Origin: Spirosoma terrae
GTDB lineage: Bacteria > Bacteroidota > Bacteroidia > Cytophagales > Spirosomataceae
Assembly: GCF_010435915.1 (NCBI RefSeq)
Contig: NZ_JAAFZH010000003.1
Location: 248,001 to 312,000 of the forward strand
DNA: 64,000 bases
Direction of reading: 5' to 3'
Below the pieces are notes generated by a model that did not search any database, was not told the origin of the DNA, and was given only the letters and a program-made list of their open reading frames with translations. Positions 23,772 through 33,373 of this stretch are shown here, piece by piece (the stretch's first letter is position 1; each line of letters starts with the position of its first letter). A program made the translations under genes and the position numbers.

Positions 23772-26700
23772 CTACGGTCGGGTTAACAGGCGCTCAATTG
23801 GCATGACTTCGCCGTTTTTAATGACCTGCTCAACCTGCAGCGCGTCTTTGATATTGGTCAGCGGATCGCCATTGACGATCACCATATCCGCCAGTTTGCC
23901 CGGCTCAATGGAACCTAGGTCTTTACTGACGCCAACTGTTTCGGCGGCCCAGAGTGTGGCCGAACGTAGCGCCTGATAGGGAGTCAGACCAGCGCCAACA
24001 AACGATTGTAGCTCGGTGTGTAAGCTTAAACCATAGGGTACAAATGGACTGTCGGTACCCGTTGTTACGTGTGCGCCCGCGTCGATCAGCGCTTTTACGC
24101 CTTTCTGCAAATTGCCGAAGTTTGTCAGGTACCCCGGACTGATTTTTGCGTACTGGGCCGAACTGGCCTGAAGCGCGTTGCTGAACTCCTCTGAATAAAA
24201 AGTCCTGTACTGCCGATTTTCGTAGAGGCTGGGATCTTTAGTACCCAATACTGCGAAACCACCCTGTAGTGACGCGGTCGGCGTAATGTTCATGCCGGAT
24301 TTGGCCAGCAGCTGTATAACATCCTGATAACTCCGATTCGTAGCCGTGATTTTGGGGGAATACCCTCTGCGGCTCGTTCCGCCGATATGCTCAACGGCGT
24401 CAACGTCGTACCGCATGGCCGGGAAAATTTCGTGCGATGACACCGGGATGCCGTGCGCGTGGGCAAACGTAGTGATTCGTTGCTGGCGGGCATCGGGCAT
24501 ACGGACATAGGTTTTGATCAGGTCATACCCTAATCGGATAGCGCGGTTGAGTTCGCGGTCGAGTTGCTCGTCGGAGTTAATGCTGGTAGCGGCTCCGTAG
24601 TAAATGCGATTGCCATCGGTCAGGCCACCCGTGAAGAACTGACGGGGGCCAGGACGGGTGCTGCTTGCCCAGGATTCTTTGCGTTCGAGCGCATCATAGG
24701 GGTCTGCGCCGGGCTCACGTACCGACGTAATGCCGAACGATAGCCATAGTCGCCCGATCTTTTCGCCAACCATGGAATGTTGATGCGTATGCATCTCAAA
24801 CAGACCAGGAATAACGGTCTTGGTCGATGCGTCAATCAGTTTACCAGAACGACCCGTTTTGTGAGGCTCAATCGCTTTAATACGGTGCCCATCGAGGATT
24901 ATATCGACGTTGGTACGATACGTATTTGTCTTACCGTCAAACAAGCGCCCGGCATGGATAACTGTTGGCCCAGTTGCCTGGCTGGCTGTCCAGGTTAAAT
25001 CCATTGGAAGTGTGTCGATATGGCCGTCGGTCAGGTAAACCTGTTTTAATACGTCCGTTGCCAGAAACAGCAGGCTTTTCGAATCGCCGGTCCAGGTGGG
25101 GGTATCCGATTGTTCCGATGTCAGCTGGCGGGGTGTACCCGTGATCGTTCCATCGGGTTTTACGTCGGTAACCCACAGTAAGCCGTCCAGTACGTAGGCC
25201 ATCTTGGTGCCGTCGGGTGACCATACAGGGCCATTCTGCCCGCGTGTTGCCAGACTGTGGCCGGGCGCTGGTGTTACGTATCGATCATTCTTGCCGTCGA
25301 GTGAGAGTAGCAGCACTTCGCTGACGCCCTCGCGGTAACGAGACGAGTAAGGATGAAGGGCAGAAATCGCAATGGTTTTGCCATCCGGCGACCAACTCGC
25401 CTGACTGGGTACAAAGACTGATTCGTGACGCTTTTGCGTTTTGGGGACCGTTACGTCGGCGGTGTACGTTACGTCGGCCGTATAGAGCGTGCTACGTCCC
25501 CAGGCGTTACGTGGGTCGCTCTGGTAAAAGGCGATTTTACTGCCATCCGGCGACCAGGTTGGATAATGCAAGTCGTCGGGCATATCAACCAGCAGTCGAT
25601 CCTGGCCGGTTTTTAGGTCCCGAATCCAGACATCCATGTTCCCGTTTCGATCAGAAACATAAGTCAATTTAGTGCCGTCGGGCGACCAGCCGGGCTCCAG
25701 TTCCATCGTTGGCCCCTGAGTGATCCGTTCCGGCGTTTTCGTTCCTTTCGTCAGAATCCAGATATCACCCAGAGCGGCAAAGGCAATCTGTTTACCATCT
25801 GGAGAGATGGCTGAGCCTTTGATACCCTGAACGGGTTGAGGTTTTTTACTGTCGAAATCGTAACGCTTACGTTTGTAGGACGTACGCGGTAATGTAATGA
25901 TAGCCTGAAAAGGAATGGTTTGCAGCGCTGACGAACCAATTTTGCCCCGTTTCAGCAAACCGCTGGATGTGAAAAGATAGTCAGTGGATGAAAACCAACT
26001 GGTTCGAAAAGGAAAAACATCGTCAGTGGCTTCGGTAAGCATCTGCGTTTTGCCATCGGCCAGCGAAGCTGTTTCTAAACCACTTTTTGTATTGGTGAGC
26101 GCGTTATAATACAAAGTCGATCCATCGGGTTGCCAGGATGGAGCGGCCAGTTTAGCATTAGACGGAGAAACGAGTTTTTCTGTCTGTTGGGCAATCGTTA
26201 CTACGTATATACCTGGTGCGTTAGTTCGATCGGACATATAAGCGACCTGTTTCCCATCGGGCGAAAAGGCTGGGTTAAAATCGTTGCCAGAATCGGTCGT
26301 TAGCTGGGTGAGTTTGCCATCGGCCAGGCTGAGTTGCCAGATGTCGTAGTTACCGCTTCGGTCCGACGAAAAAACCAGGTATTTCCCATCGGGCGACCAA
26401 TGCGGTTCGCGGTCATCCTGAAGGCCATCAGTCAGTTTCGTCGGCTTGCCCCCGGTTGCCGGAACGGTCCAGATATGGTAGCGGCCATCCCAAAAGGCAT
26501 GAAATGCAATGGTTTTGCCATCCGGCGACCAGCTTGGTTGTCGGCAGTCGCCGAGGTTGTCGGTAATGGGTTTTGCCACTCCTCCGGTGGCTGGTACTAC
26601 CCAGATAGTTCCCTGTAGATCAATCGCAATGGTACGCTTGTCGGGCGATAGGTCGGCGGCCATGTTTGTACCCTCCGTAACAGTCACCCGAATTGAGTCG

Positions 26701-26795
26701 ATCCCGTTGGCTCGTATTTGGGTTATATGGAGAAAAAATAGAATTAAGCCGCAGAAGGCTATTTTTAGGCGAGGATTGTTACGCATAGGTGTCAT
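23772..26795 (-). CDS. Secreted TolB-like propeller fused to an amidohydrolase
   Basis: 1007 residues with a signal peptide (about 1-29). Residues 35-610 hold repeated TolB/PD40 blades, each with a PSWSPDGKTIAF-type turn; I count about ten SPDG/QPDG turns. From about 615 an amidohydrolase domain begins (VIHAGRLFDGKT), with the metal His669 and His671 in EMHTHQHS, a later HGIPVSSHE and GTDSPFVPYG, and the exit motif SIEPGKLADMVIVNGDPL. The enzyme part resembles imidazolonepropionase-like and prolidase-like hydrolases; the propeller may present peptides or close the active site. Substrate unknown. Confidence 0.85.
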   Translation of the reverse strand: MTPMRNNPRLKIAFCGLILFFLHITQIRANGIDSIRVTVTEGTNMAADLSPDKRTIAIDLQGTIWVVPATGGVAKPITDNLGDCRQPSWSPDGKTIAFHAFWDGRYHIWTVPATGGKPTKLTDGLQDDREPHWSPDGKYLVFSSDRSGNYDIWQLSLADGKLTQLTTDSGNDFNPAFSPDGKQVAYMSDRTNAPGIYVVTIAQQTEKLVSPSNAKLAAPSWQPDGSTLYYNALTNTKSGLETASLADGKTQMLTEATDDVFPFRTSWFSSTDYLFTSSGLLKRGKIGSSALQTIPFQAIITLPRTSYKRKRYDFDSKKPQPVQGIKGSAISPDGKQIAFAALGDIWILTKGTKTPERITQGPTMELEPGWSPDGTKLTYVSDRNGNMDVWIRDLKTGQDRLLVDMPDDLHYPTWSPDGSKIAFYQSDPRNAWGRSTLYTADVTYTADVTVPKTQKRHESVFVPSQASWSPDGKTIAISALHPYSSRYREGVSEVLLLSLDGKNDRYVTPAPGHSLATRGQNGPVWSPDGTKMAYVLDGLLWVTDVKPDGTITGTPRQLTSEQSDTPTWTGDSKSLLFLATDVLKQVYLTDGHIDTLPMDLTWTASQATGPTVIHAGRLFDGKTNTYRTNVDIILDGHRIKAIEPHKTGRSGKLIDASTKTVIPGLFEMHTHQHSMVGEKIGRLWLSFGITSVREPGADPYDALERKESWASSTRPGPRQFFTGGLTDGNRIYYGAATSINSDEQLDRELNRAIRLGYDLIKTYVRMPDARQQRITTFAHAHGIPVSSHEIFPAMRYDVDAVEHIGGTSRRGYSPKITATNRSYQDVIQLLAKSGMNITPTASLQGGFAVLGTKDPSLYENRQYRTFYSEEFSNALQASSAQYAKISPGYLTNFGNLQKGVKALIDAGAHVTTGTDSPFVPYGLSLHTELQSFVGAGLTPYQALRSATLWAAETVGVSKDLGSIEPGKLADMVIVNGDPLTNIKDALQVEQVIKNGEVMPIERLLTRP

Positions 26796-26921
26796 TAGAG
26801 GGAAGGCAACGTATTGATTACGAGAAGAATGTGTAATACTTACTATTTCCTTTCTGAACCTACACAGCGATTAGTTTACTTCCAAGCCTGCATTTTGTTT
26901 GTCGTCCGATTCGTGAAAATC

Positions 26922-26953
26922 TCCTTAAAAAAACGTACTTATCCTTAAAAAAA
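26922..26953 (+). repeat. Two direct repeats TCCTTAAAAAAA, 20 bp apart
   Basis: Identical 12-mers at 26922-26933 and 26942-26953 lie 36 bp upstream of the hppA -7 box. Two helical turns apart on one DNA face, so they may be a protein-binding site or curved upstream DNA; function unproven. Confidence 0.4.
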
Positions 26954-26988
26954 GTCAACGTGCTCTGCTTTAGGGATTCGGTAAATTT

Positions 26989-26996
26989 TATATTTG
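26989..26996 (+). promoter_or_regulatory. -7 box of the hppA promoter
   Basis: TATATTTG matches the Bacteroidota -7 consensus TAnnTTTG and lies 50 bp ahead of the hppA ATG. A clear -33 TTG is not seen at the expected distance. Confidence 0.55.
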
Positions 26997-27046
26997 TGCG
27001 TATTCCTATTTTCTAGATCCATTTTATAACCTACTTAGTTAATCGC

Positions 27047-29728
27047 ATGAATTATAGTGTCTATCTGGTTCCCGCACTAGGTGTCATTGGCCTATTGGTA
27101 ATGTTCACCAAATATATGTGGGTGTCTCGGCAGGATGCCGGAGATGCCCGAATGCAGGAAATCGCAGCATACATTGCCAGTGGTGCCCTCGCTTTTCTGA
27201 AAGCAGAGTGGCGCGTTCTTACTTATTTTGGAATTGTTGTCGCCATAGTACTGGCGTATTCGGGGACATTAGTTGAAAATTCCAGCCCAGTTATTGGTTT
27301 GTCATTTATCCTCGGAGCGTTCCTGTCGGCTCTGGCAGGTTATATCGGGATGACGATTGCCACTAAAGCCAACGTTCGTACGGCACACGCGGCCCGTACT
27401 AGTCTGACTCGTGCGCTGGAAGTATCATTTACCGGCGGCTCTGTTATGGGAATCGGCGTGGCTGGCCTGGCGGTGCTTGGTCTGGGTGGTCTGTTTATCG
27501 TGCTCTACCAAATGTATGTGGGTGCGACGGGCGATGTAAATGGCCTGCAAATGGAAAAAACGCTGGAAGTATTGGCTGGTTTTTCACTCGGGGCTGAATC
27601 GATTGCGTTGTTTGCGCGCGTTGGTGGTGGTATTTATACCAAAGCCGCCGACGTTGGCGCCGACCTGGTTGGTAAAGTAGAAGCCGGTATTCCGGAAGAT
27701 GATCCACGAAACCCGGCGACCATTGCCGATAACGTAGGCGACAATGTGGGCGACGTAGCGGGTATGGGAGCTGACTTGTTTGGCTCATACGTAGCAACGA
27801 TTCTGGCTACCATGGTATTGGGTCGGGAAATTGTTATTCCGGCAGATGCCAATATTTATGGCCATGCGCCGATTGTGTTGCCGATGGTTATTGCCGGTCT
27901 TGGCCTGATTTTTTCGATCATTGCTACGTATTTTGTTCGGGTTAAGGACGATAACGGTAGTGTACAGGGCGCGCTGAATCTGGGCAACTGGGTCTCTATC
28001 GGTCTTACATTGGTTGCTTCTTATTTTCTGGTGACGAGCTACCTGCCCGACGTAACGATGGAGATTCGGGGCGTTGAATTTACGCGTATGGACGTCTTTT
28101 ATGCTATCGTAACGGGGTTGGTTGTGGGCGCATTAATGTCCTCTATCACAGAATATTACACAGCGATGGGTCGCCGTCCTGTGCTATCAATTATTCGCCA
28201 GTCGGCGACGGGGGCAGCTACGAACATCATCGGTGGCCTGTCTGTTGGGATGGAATCGACCGTACTGCCTATTCTGGTTCTGGCGGCTGGTATTTATACA
28301 TCCTATCATTTTGCTGGCTTATACGGCGTGGCTATTTCGGCAGCTGGTATGATGGCCACGACGGCGATGCAGCTGGCTATCGATGCGTTTGGGCCAATTG
28401 CTGATAACGCCGGTGGTATTGCGGAAATGAGTTATTTGCCCGAGGAAGTACGGGGACGTACTGATATTCTTGACGCGGTTGGGAATACGACCGCTGCTAC
28501 GGGTAAGGGGTTTGCTATTGCATCGGCTGCGTTGACAGCCTTGGCACTGTTTGCCGCTTTCGTTGGTATATCGGGTATTTCGGCGATTGATATTTATAAA
28601 GCCGACGTATTATCCGGACTGTTTGTTGGCGCTATGATTCCGTTTATTTTCTCGTCTTTGGCTATTGCCGCTGTAGGGCGGGCCGCTATGAAAATGGTTG
28701 AGGAGGTTCGTCGTCAATTCCGCGAAATTCCTGGTATTCTGGAAGGAACCGGTACGCCCGAATACGATAAATGCGTCGCTATTTCAACCCAGGCATCCAT
28801 TCGGGAAATGGTATTGCCGGGCGCTATTGCCCTGACTGTACCCGTTATTGTTGGCTTTATTTTTGGTCCCGAAGTACTCGGTGGTTTGCTGGCAGGCGTA
28901 ACGGTTTCGGGCGTGTTGATGGGAATTTTCCAGAACAATGCGGGCGGAGCCTGGGATAACGCTAAGAAATCCTTTGAGAAAGGCGTTGTTATTAATGGAG
29001 AAACGTATTACAAGAAATCGGAGCCGCACAAAGCGTCGGTAACGGGCGATACAGTCGGCGACCCGTTTAAAGATACGTCCGGCCCATCCATGAATATTCT
29101 GATTAAGTTGATGTCGATTGTATCGCTGGTTATTGCGCCGTACATCGCCGTACAATCATCTGAAACGCCTGGCCATGCCCGCGAAGGTAAAGAAGCGGCA
29201 GGAACCAATGTACCGCTGGAACGATCGACGGCGGCTGATAATGCTGACGTGAGCACACCCAACGCAGCTCTTGGAGAGTTTAGCCTTCAAAAGCTGACCA
29301 GTGGTGTTGAGTTGAACATTCCGGAGTTTGGCATTGAAAACAAGCTGCTTACTTTTATTAAAAGTGACAAGCCCGTTGATAAAACGACCTGGTTCGACTT
29401 TGACCGGCTGACGTTCGAAACGGGTGCCGCTACATTAAAACCCGAATCGCAGGAGCAGTTAAAGAATATTGCTGAAATCCTGAAAGCCTATCCCGCAGTA
29501 AACATCAAACTAGGCGGTTATACTGACAATACGGGCAATGCCGCGAGCAATCTGAAACTATCGCAGGATCGGGCGAATTCAGTACGTGCCGAGCTCGAAA
29601 AGTCAGGGGTTGATAAAGATCGGCTGGAAGCAGAAGGGTACGGCCAGGAGCATCCGGTGGCATCAAACGATACGGAAGAAGGACGGGCACAAAATCGCCG
29701 AATCTCAATCCGGGTAACGAAGAAATAA
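27047..29728 (+). CDS. hppA: Membrane proton pyrophosphatase fused to a C-terminal OmpA domain
   Basis: 893 residues. Residues 1-705 are a membrane-integral pyrophosphatase of about 16 helices: [20 protein letters not shown] and [15 protein letters not shown] hold the PPi/Mg2+ site. [11 protein letters not shown] (479-489) has Ala483 and Gly486, the K+-dependent signature. The helix-6 gate position that carries Glu in Na+-pumping forms is Gly246 (ADLFGSY), so H+ pumping is more likely. After a linker rich in Ala/Asp (about 705-775) comes an OmpA domain: [25 protein letters not shown] (about 822-830), [13 protein letters not shown] and QNRRISIRV, with the Asp and Arg that hold peptidoglycan. 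Both ends of these pumps face the periplasm, so the tail could anchor the pump to the cell wall. Confidence 0.93.
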   Translation: MNYSVYLVPALGVIGLLVMFTKYMWVSRQDAGDARMQEIAAYIASGALAFLKAEWRVLTYFGIVVAIVLAYSGTLVENSSPVIGLSFILGAFLSALAGYIGMTIATKANVRTAHAARTSLTRALEVSFTGGSVMGIGVAGLAVLGLGGLFIVLYQMYVGATGDVNGLQMEKTLEVLAGFSLGAESIALFARVGGGIYTKAADVGADLVGKVEAGIPEDDPRNPATIADNVGDNVGDVAGMGADLFGSYVATILATMVLGREIVIPADANIYGHAPIVLPMVIAGLGLIFSIIATYFVRVKDDNGSVQGALNLGNWVSIGLTLVASYFLVTSYLPDVTMEIRGVEFTRMDVFYAIVTGLVVGALMSSITEYYTAMGRRPVLSIIRQSATGAATNIIGGLSVGMESTVLPILVLAAGIYTSYHFAGLYGVAISAAGMMATTAMQLAIDAFGPIADNAGGIAEMSYLPEEVRGRTDILDAVGNTTAATGKGFAIASAALTALALFAAFVGISGISAIDIYKADVLSGLFVGAMIPFIFSSLAIAAVGRAAMKMVEEVRRQFREIPGILEGTGTPEYDKCVAISTQASIREMVLPGAIALTVPVIVGFIFGPEVLGGLLAGVTVSGVLMGIFQNNAGGAWDNAKKSFEKGVVINGETYYKKSEPHKASVTGDTVGDPFKDTSGPSMNILIKLMSIVSLVIAPYIAVQSSETPGHAREGKEAAGTNVPLERSTAADNADVSTPNAALGEFSLQKLTSGVELNIPEFGIENKLLTFIKSDKPVDKTTWFDFDRLTFETGAATLKPESQEQLKNIAEILKAYPAVNIKLGGYTDNTGNAASNLKLSQDRANSVRAELEKSGVDKDRLEAEGYGQEHPVASNDTEEGRAQNRRISIRVTKK

Positions 29729-29737
29729 CGAGTTGGG

Positions 29738-29818
29738 GTTTATGGTTCATAGTCTATGGTTTATAGTTTGTGGTTACTAACCAGCACAACCATAAACCAT
29801 AGACTATGAACCATAAAC
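29738..29818. repeat. Long hairpin of TATGGTTTATAG-type repeats between convergent genes
   Basis: Perfect 27-bp arms (29738-29764 and 29792-29818) built from variants of TTCATAGTCTATGGTTTAT, with a smaller inner stem (GGTT/AACC). The same repeat words form the hairpin at 46279-46373, so this is a dispersed element rather than a private terminator. It probably also ends hppA and the bestrophin gene. Confidence 0.7.
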
Positions 29819-29832
29819 AATACTCCCACGAT

Positions 29833-30843
29833 CTACATCAGAATATTGTTGACGGGCTGAATGGCAGGGGGGAGATCGGTTTCATCCAGCATTTCGCGTA
29901 AGTCAATCTCAATAGTTCGGCTCATCGACGTAATAGGCGTATCGTTTGGGCCGCCCTCAAACGGGTTTTCAGTGCTTTCGCCAATCTGATCTAGCGTAGT
30001 AAAGACCCAGGATACGGCCACGCTGAACGGAATCGCCAACCAGACCAAGTTATCACCGAGTTTGTCGAATTCCTTCAATAGACCAAAAGGAATCATAATG
30101 ACAAACAGGCGAATGAAGAAGCGGTTGATCGTTGCAAAGTGACGTGGATACGGAAAGTTCTTGATCCGTTCACTCTTCCCCTGATGATCATAGAACTCTT
30201 TGAGCATGGTCTCCAATTGGATATAACGAAGATCCTCAATCCAGCCCTGCGCGGAAAGTTGTTTTAAATCCTTCGATTGCAAGCTGATTATCTGGGTAGC
30301 CCGATTCTTCTTGCTCAATACGTACGAAAGCTCCTCGGTCGATAGTAGTTTCCGCAGTTCTTCCGTCAGATTGCCGTTCTTCTCCGGTATACCATAAACC
30401 GATATGTATTCCAGGTTATAGCTTCTGGTATAGATGGTTTCCCAGTTACGAGGTTCGCGTAATTGGTAACGTAGTGCGGTTAGCCAGGCAACATGGCGAT
30501 AAATTAGTCGTTGATGAGCCTGCTTTACATCGGCTTCGGATGCCGACGTATCATGAATAAAATCCCGCACCATAATACCCCAGCTACGGCTGCTGTTGAC
30601 GATACCACCCCAAATCTGCCGGGCTTCCCAGGAGCGGGCGTAGGTAGCGTTATTCTTAAAACCGACAAGAAAGGCGGCTGCTGTGCCGAGCAAAGCAATG
30701 GGGACCCAGGGAATCGACAGCCACGTCCAGCCGATAACGGCATATAATACGGTTGCCAGTGCTGCTAATAGAGTCAGCACATAAATTTCGCGTCTAGTCC
30801 AGAGGATTAGTTCTTTGAGGGTATAGCTACGTCCTGTGTGCAT
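29833..30843 (-). CDS. Bestrophin-family anion channel
   Basis: 336 residues. Matches the bacterial bestrophin (former UPF0187) pattern: ELILWTRREIYVLTL, a proline-bearing second helix (SIPWVPIALLGTAAAFLVGFKNN), then YARSWEARQIWGGIVNSSR, and a late WLAIPFSVAVSWVFTTLDQIGESTENPFEGGPNDTP which is the family's conserved end of the pore region. Bestrophins form pentameric chloride or cation channels in the inner membrane. It stands alone. Confidence 0.9.
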   Translation of the reverse strand: MHTGRSYTLKELILWTRREIYVLTLLAALATVLYAVIGWTWLSIPWVPIALLGTAAAFLVGFKNNATYARSWEARQIWGGIVNSSRSWGIMVRDFIHDTSASEADVKQAHQRLIYRHVAWLTALRYQLREPRNWETIYTRSYNLEYISVYGIPEKNGNLTEELRKLLSTEELSYVLSKKNRATQIISLQSKDLKQLSAQGWIEDLRYIQLETMLKEFYDHQGKSERIKNFPYPRHFATINRFFIRLFVIMIPFGLLKEFDKLGDNLVWLAIPFSVAVSWVFTTLDQIGESTENPFEGGPNDTPITSMSRTIEIDLREMLDETDLPPAIQPVNNILM

Positions 30844-30984
30844 ACGTACAGATGATGTTGATAGGTTCTTTTGGTAAATAAATAAGCCGACGAGTAATGT
30901 TGATCCTGTCAGTCTTATGCTACAATGATTAATGGTATGTATCCGAGACGGACGCAGGCGACATTAGTCACGATGAGCGACACA

Positions 30985-31017
30985 AAAAGCCCTCTCTGAT
31001 TGCTCAGGAGGGCTTTT
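30985..31017 (-). terminator. Intrinsic terminator of prs-rplY
   Basis: 10-bp arms AAAAGCCCTC (30985-30994) and GAGGGCTTTT (31008-31017) with a 13-nt loop. Read on the minus strand the stem is followed by five T, 28 bp after the rplY stop. Confidence 0.85.
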
Positions 31018-31045
31018 ACGTATCTATTAGTTAGTAAGAATATTG

Positions 31046-31615
31046 TTACTTGGCAGAAACCTGACCACGTAGTGCACGTGGGATTTCGATGCTGGCAACA
31101 GGGTTAGACGCCTGCTCAAGTAGTTCAATATCTGTAACCTGAATTTGACCAACACGAACAGATTTACCCAGGTCAAGACCTGATACGTCTACATCAATGA
31201 AGTCAGGGATTTTATCAACCGTACCTTTCACGCGCAGTTTACGAACGCGCGTCACTAATTTACCACCTTTTTGAACACCTGGAGCTGAACCTACCAGACG
31301 AACTGGAACAGCCAGTTTAACAGGCTTATCGTCAACAATCTGCAGGAAGTCAGCGTGCAACAGTGTGTCACTCACTGGGTGGAATTGGGTTTCCTGAAGA
31401 ATGGCCCGGTACTCAGTACCTTCAATGTTCAGCGTTACTTCATACACGTTAGGCGTGTAAATCAGTGAGCGGAACAAAATAGCTGGTGCATAGAAATGCA
31501 CTTGTTCTGAACCACCATACAACACACACGGAACATTGCCCTCGGCCCGAATCGCTTGTGATTCCGTGCGGCCGAGATTCGCTCGTTTATACCCTACAAT
31601 CTCGATTTTATTCAT
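31046..31615 (-). CDS. rplY: 50S ribosomal protein L25 (CTC-type)
   Basis: 189 residues, the long L25 form with an additional C-terminal TL5/CTC domain. N-terminal NLGRTESQAIRAEGNVPCVLYGG and HADFLQIVDDKPVKLAVPVRLVG are standard; the C-terminal half has GKSVRVGQIQ. It binds 5S rRNA in the large subunit. Order prs-rplY on one strand is usual in Bacteroidota. The 72-bp leader is rich in GAATGA words that can pair (see findings). Confidence 0.96.
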   Translation of the reverse strand: MNKIEIVGYKRANLGRTESQAIRAEGNVPCVLYGGSEQVHFYAPAILFRSLIYTPNVYEVTLNIEGTEYRAILQETQFHPVSDTLLHADFLQIVDDKPVKLAVPVRLVGSAPGVQKGGKLVTRVRKLRVKGTVDKIPDFIDVDVSGLDLGKSVRVGQIQVTDIELLEQASNPVASIEIPRALRGQVSAK

Positions 31616-31687
31616 GACTTAAAATTAATTTTTGAATGAATGACTGAGCGAATGCATGAATGAGATTTTCATTCAACTATCGATCAA

Positions 31688-32629
31688 TCAGTATTTTATG
31701 AAAAGTGAACTAATAGATTCATGATCCCGGATACGGCCAATCGCTTTAGCAAACAGCTCCGCTACTGAAAGTACCCTGATTTTTGAATTCGGCTCCCGCA
31801 TGGGCAACGTATCGGCTACGACTAGTTCTTCCAGTACCGAATTCGAAATATTCTCGTGAGCCTTACCCGACATAATTGGGTGCGTACACACGGCACGTAC
31901 TGAAGCCGCTCCTTTGTCCATAATGATCTGAGCCGCTTTTGCCATCGTTCCGCCCGTATCGATCAAATCGTCAACGAGCACTACGTTGGCTCCTTCAACA
32001 TCACCAATTACCTGCATCGACGCAATTTCATTGGCCCGTTTCCGGTGTTTGTCGCACAGCACGATGTCGGCATTAAAATGCTTGGCAAATGTACGGGCAC
32101 GATTGGCGCCACCCACGTCGGGCGATGCCACAACCAGATTCTCCAGATTCAGACTGCGGATATACGGTACGAAAACCGATGTTCCTTCCAGATGGTCGAC
32201 CGGGAAGTCGAAAAAGCCCTGAATCTGACCAGCGTGTAAATCGATGGTCATTAACCGGTCGGCTCCCGATGCTGCCAGCATATTAGCCACTAATTTTGCC
32301 GCAATGGATACCCGAGGCTTGTCTTTCCGATCCTGGCGTGCGTAGCCAAAATAAGGAATCACGACGGTAACGTAGTGAGCAGACGCTCGTCGGGCGGCAT
32401 CGACCATCAATAACAACTCCATCAGGTTATCGCCGGGGGGCGGTGTCGACTGAATCAGGAAAACGTCACATCCCCGAACCGATTCCTCAAAACTAGGCGA
32501 CATTTCACCGTCGCTGAACCGACGGCAGGTATACCCGCCTAAGTCTTTACCGTAATAGTGAGCGATTTTTTCGGCTAAGTACGTGGATTGAGTCCCTGAA
32601 AAAATCTTAACCGGATTGAACGAAGCCAT
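31688..32629 (-). CDS. prs: Ribose-phosphate pyrophosphokinase
   Basis: 313 residues from the ATG at 32629 (MASFNPVKIFSGTQS); the longer frame from 32653 would start inside the promoter -7 box. Contains the class I PRPP synthetase landmarks: FSDGEMSP, GCDVFLIQST, YARQDRK, DLHAGQIQGFFD (metal His), and the PRPP loop VLVDDLIDTGGT. It makes PRPP from ribose 5-phosphate and ATP for nucleotide, His and Trp synthesis. Confidence 0.96.
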   Translation of the reverse strand: MASFNPVKIFSGTQSTYLAEKIAHYYGKDLGGYTCRRFSDGEMSPSFEESVRGCDVFLIQSTPPPGDNLMELLLMVDAARRASAHYVTVVIPYFGYARQDRKDKPRVSIAAKLVANMLAASGADRLMTIDLHAGQIQGFFDFPVDHLEGTSVFVPYIRSLNLENLVVASPDVGGANRARTFAKHFNADIVLCDKHRKRANEIASMQVIGDVEGANVVLVDDLIDTGGTMAKAAQIIMDKGAASVRAVCTHPIMSGKAHENISNSVLEELVVADTLPMREPNSKIRVLSVAELFAKAIGRIRDHESISSLFIKY

Positions 32630-32650
32630 TAGAACCTGAGAAATTTCCCG

Positions 32651-32658
32651 CAAAGGTA
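32651..32658 (-). promoter_or_regulatory. -7 box of the prs promoter
   Basis: On the minus strand TACCTTTG, an exact TAnnTTTG match, lies 22 bp upstream of the prs ATG at 32629. This position supports that start rather than the upstream Met. Confidence 0.65.
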
Positions 32659-32735
32659 CGAAAAAAATATCCAGTTCGCTCCTTTATGTCTGTTGTTTAT
32701 TCCGCCGTAAACTAAAAACGGTAATTCGTTGGTTT

Positions 32736-32754
32736 AGTAATCCTTTGGATTACT
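32736..32754. terminator. Small hairpin after the PAP2 gene
   Basis: Perfect 8-bp stem AGTAATCC/GGATTACT with a TTT loop, 33 bp past the PAP2 stop on the minus strand. No T-run; weak candidate terminator. Confidence 0.35.
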
Positions 32755-32786
32755 GTGATTTATGCTTGATGCTACGTTGTCTGAGA

Positions 32787-33362
32787 TTAGGCTGTCTTAC
32801 TCTTTTCGAATCGGTGTTGTTGTGAACGAAAAATAGTAACGCAGAGCATAGCGGCCAGAACGCCAATACCTGCACCGGTCAATACGTCGAGCGGATAATG
32901 GGCTGCTACGTAGATTCGGCTGTATGAAACAAAAGCCGCCCAGACAAAGATCCACTTTGCCCATGCGTATTGTTTGCCGATCAGTAGCCATACCCCCGTT
33001 GCCAGCGCAAACGTATTGGCGGCATGGGAGGACGCAAATCCATATAAACCACCGCATTCCATGACGGGATGAATCAGTTTTTGCAAAGCCGGAACGTGGC
33101 ACGGGCGTAACCGATGCGTGATGGGTTTGAGTAAGGCAGACGCCGTCTGGTCGCTGATGGCAACGGCCACTATGAGTGTCAGTACCATCCAGATGGCCTG
33201 TTTGCGATATCGGTAAGCCAGCCAACCGATCAGCAATGCATAGAACGGAATCCAGGTATTCCGTTCTGTTGCCAAAATCATGATAGGATCGAGCCAGGAT
33301 GCGTATAATCTATTCAACCGCAAAAAGAGGTTGGTATCGAGTTGATTGATCTCGTCGAGCAA
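32787..33362 (-). CDS. PAP2-family membrane phosphatase
   Basis: 191 residues, five or six helices. All three phosphatase motifs are present: KPITHRLRP (79-87), GFASSHAANTFA with the catalytic SSH at 111-113, and SRIYVAAHYPLDV with Arg149, His155 and Asp159. Such enzymes hydrolyse undecaprenyl pyrophosphate or lipid phosphates at the outer face of the inner membrane. It starts 11 bp after the sugar isomerase-like gene, so the two share a transcript. Confidence 0.9.
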   Translation of the reverse strand: MLDEINQLDTNLFLRLNRLYASWLDPIMILATERNTWIPFYALLIGWLAYRYRKQAIWMVLTLIVAVAISDQTASALLKPITHRLRPCHVPALQKLIHPVMECGGLYGFASSHAANTFALATGVWLLIGKQYAWAKWIFVWAAFVSYSRIYVAAHYPLDVLTGAGIGVLAAMLCVTIFRSQQHRFEKSKTA

Positions 33363-33373
33363 AGCAGGATGGG

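Noticed and set aside
29738-29818. Hairpin as an integron attC site or IS end
   Set aside because: No integrase, transposase or attC core sequences nearby; better explained as a dispersed hairpin repeat.
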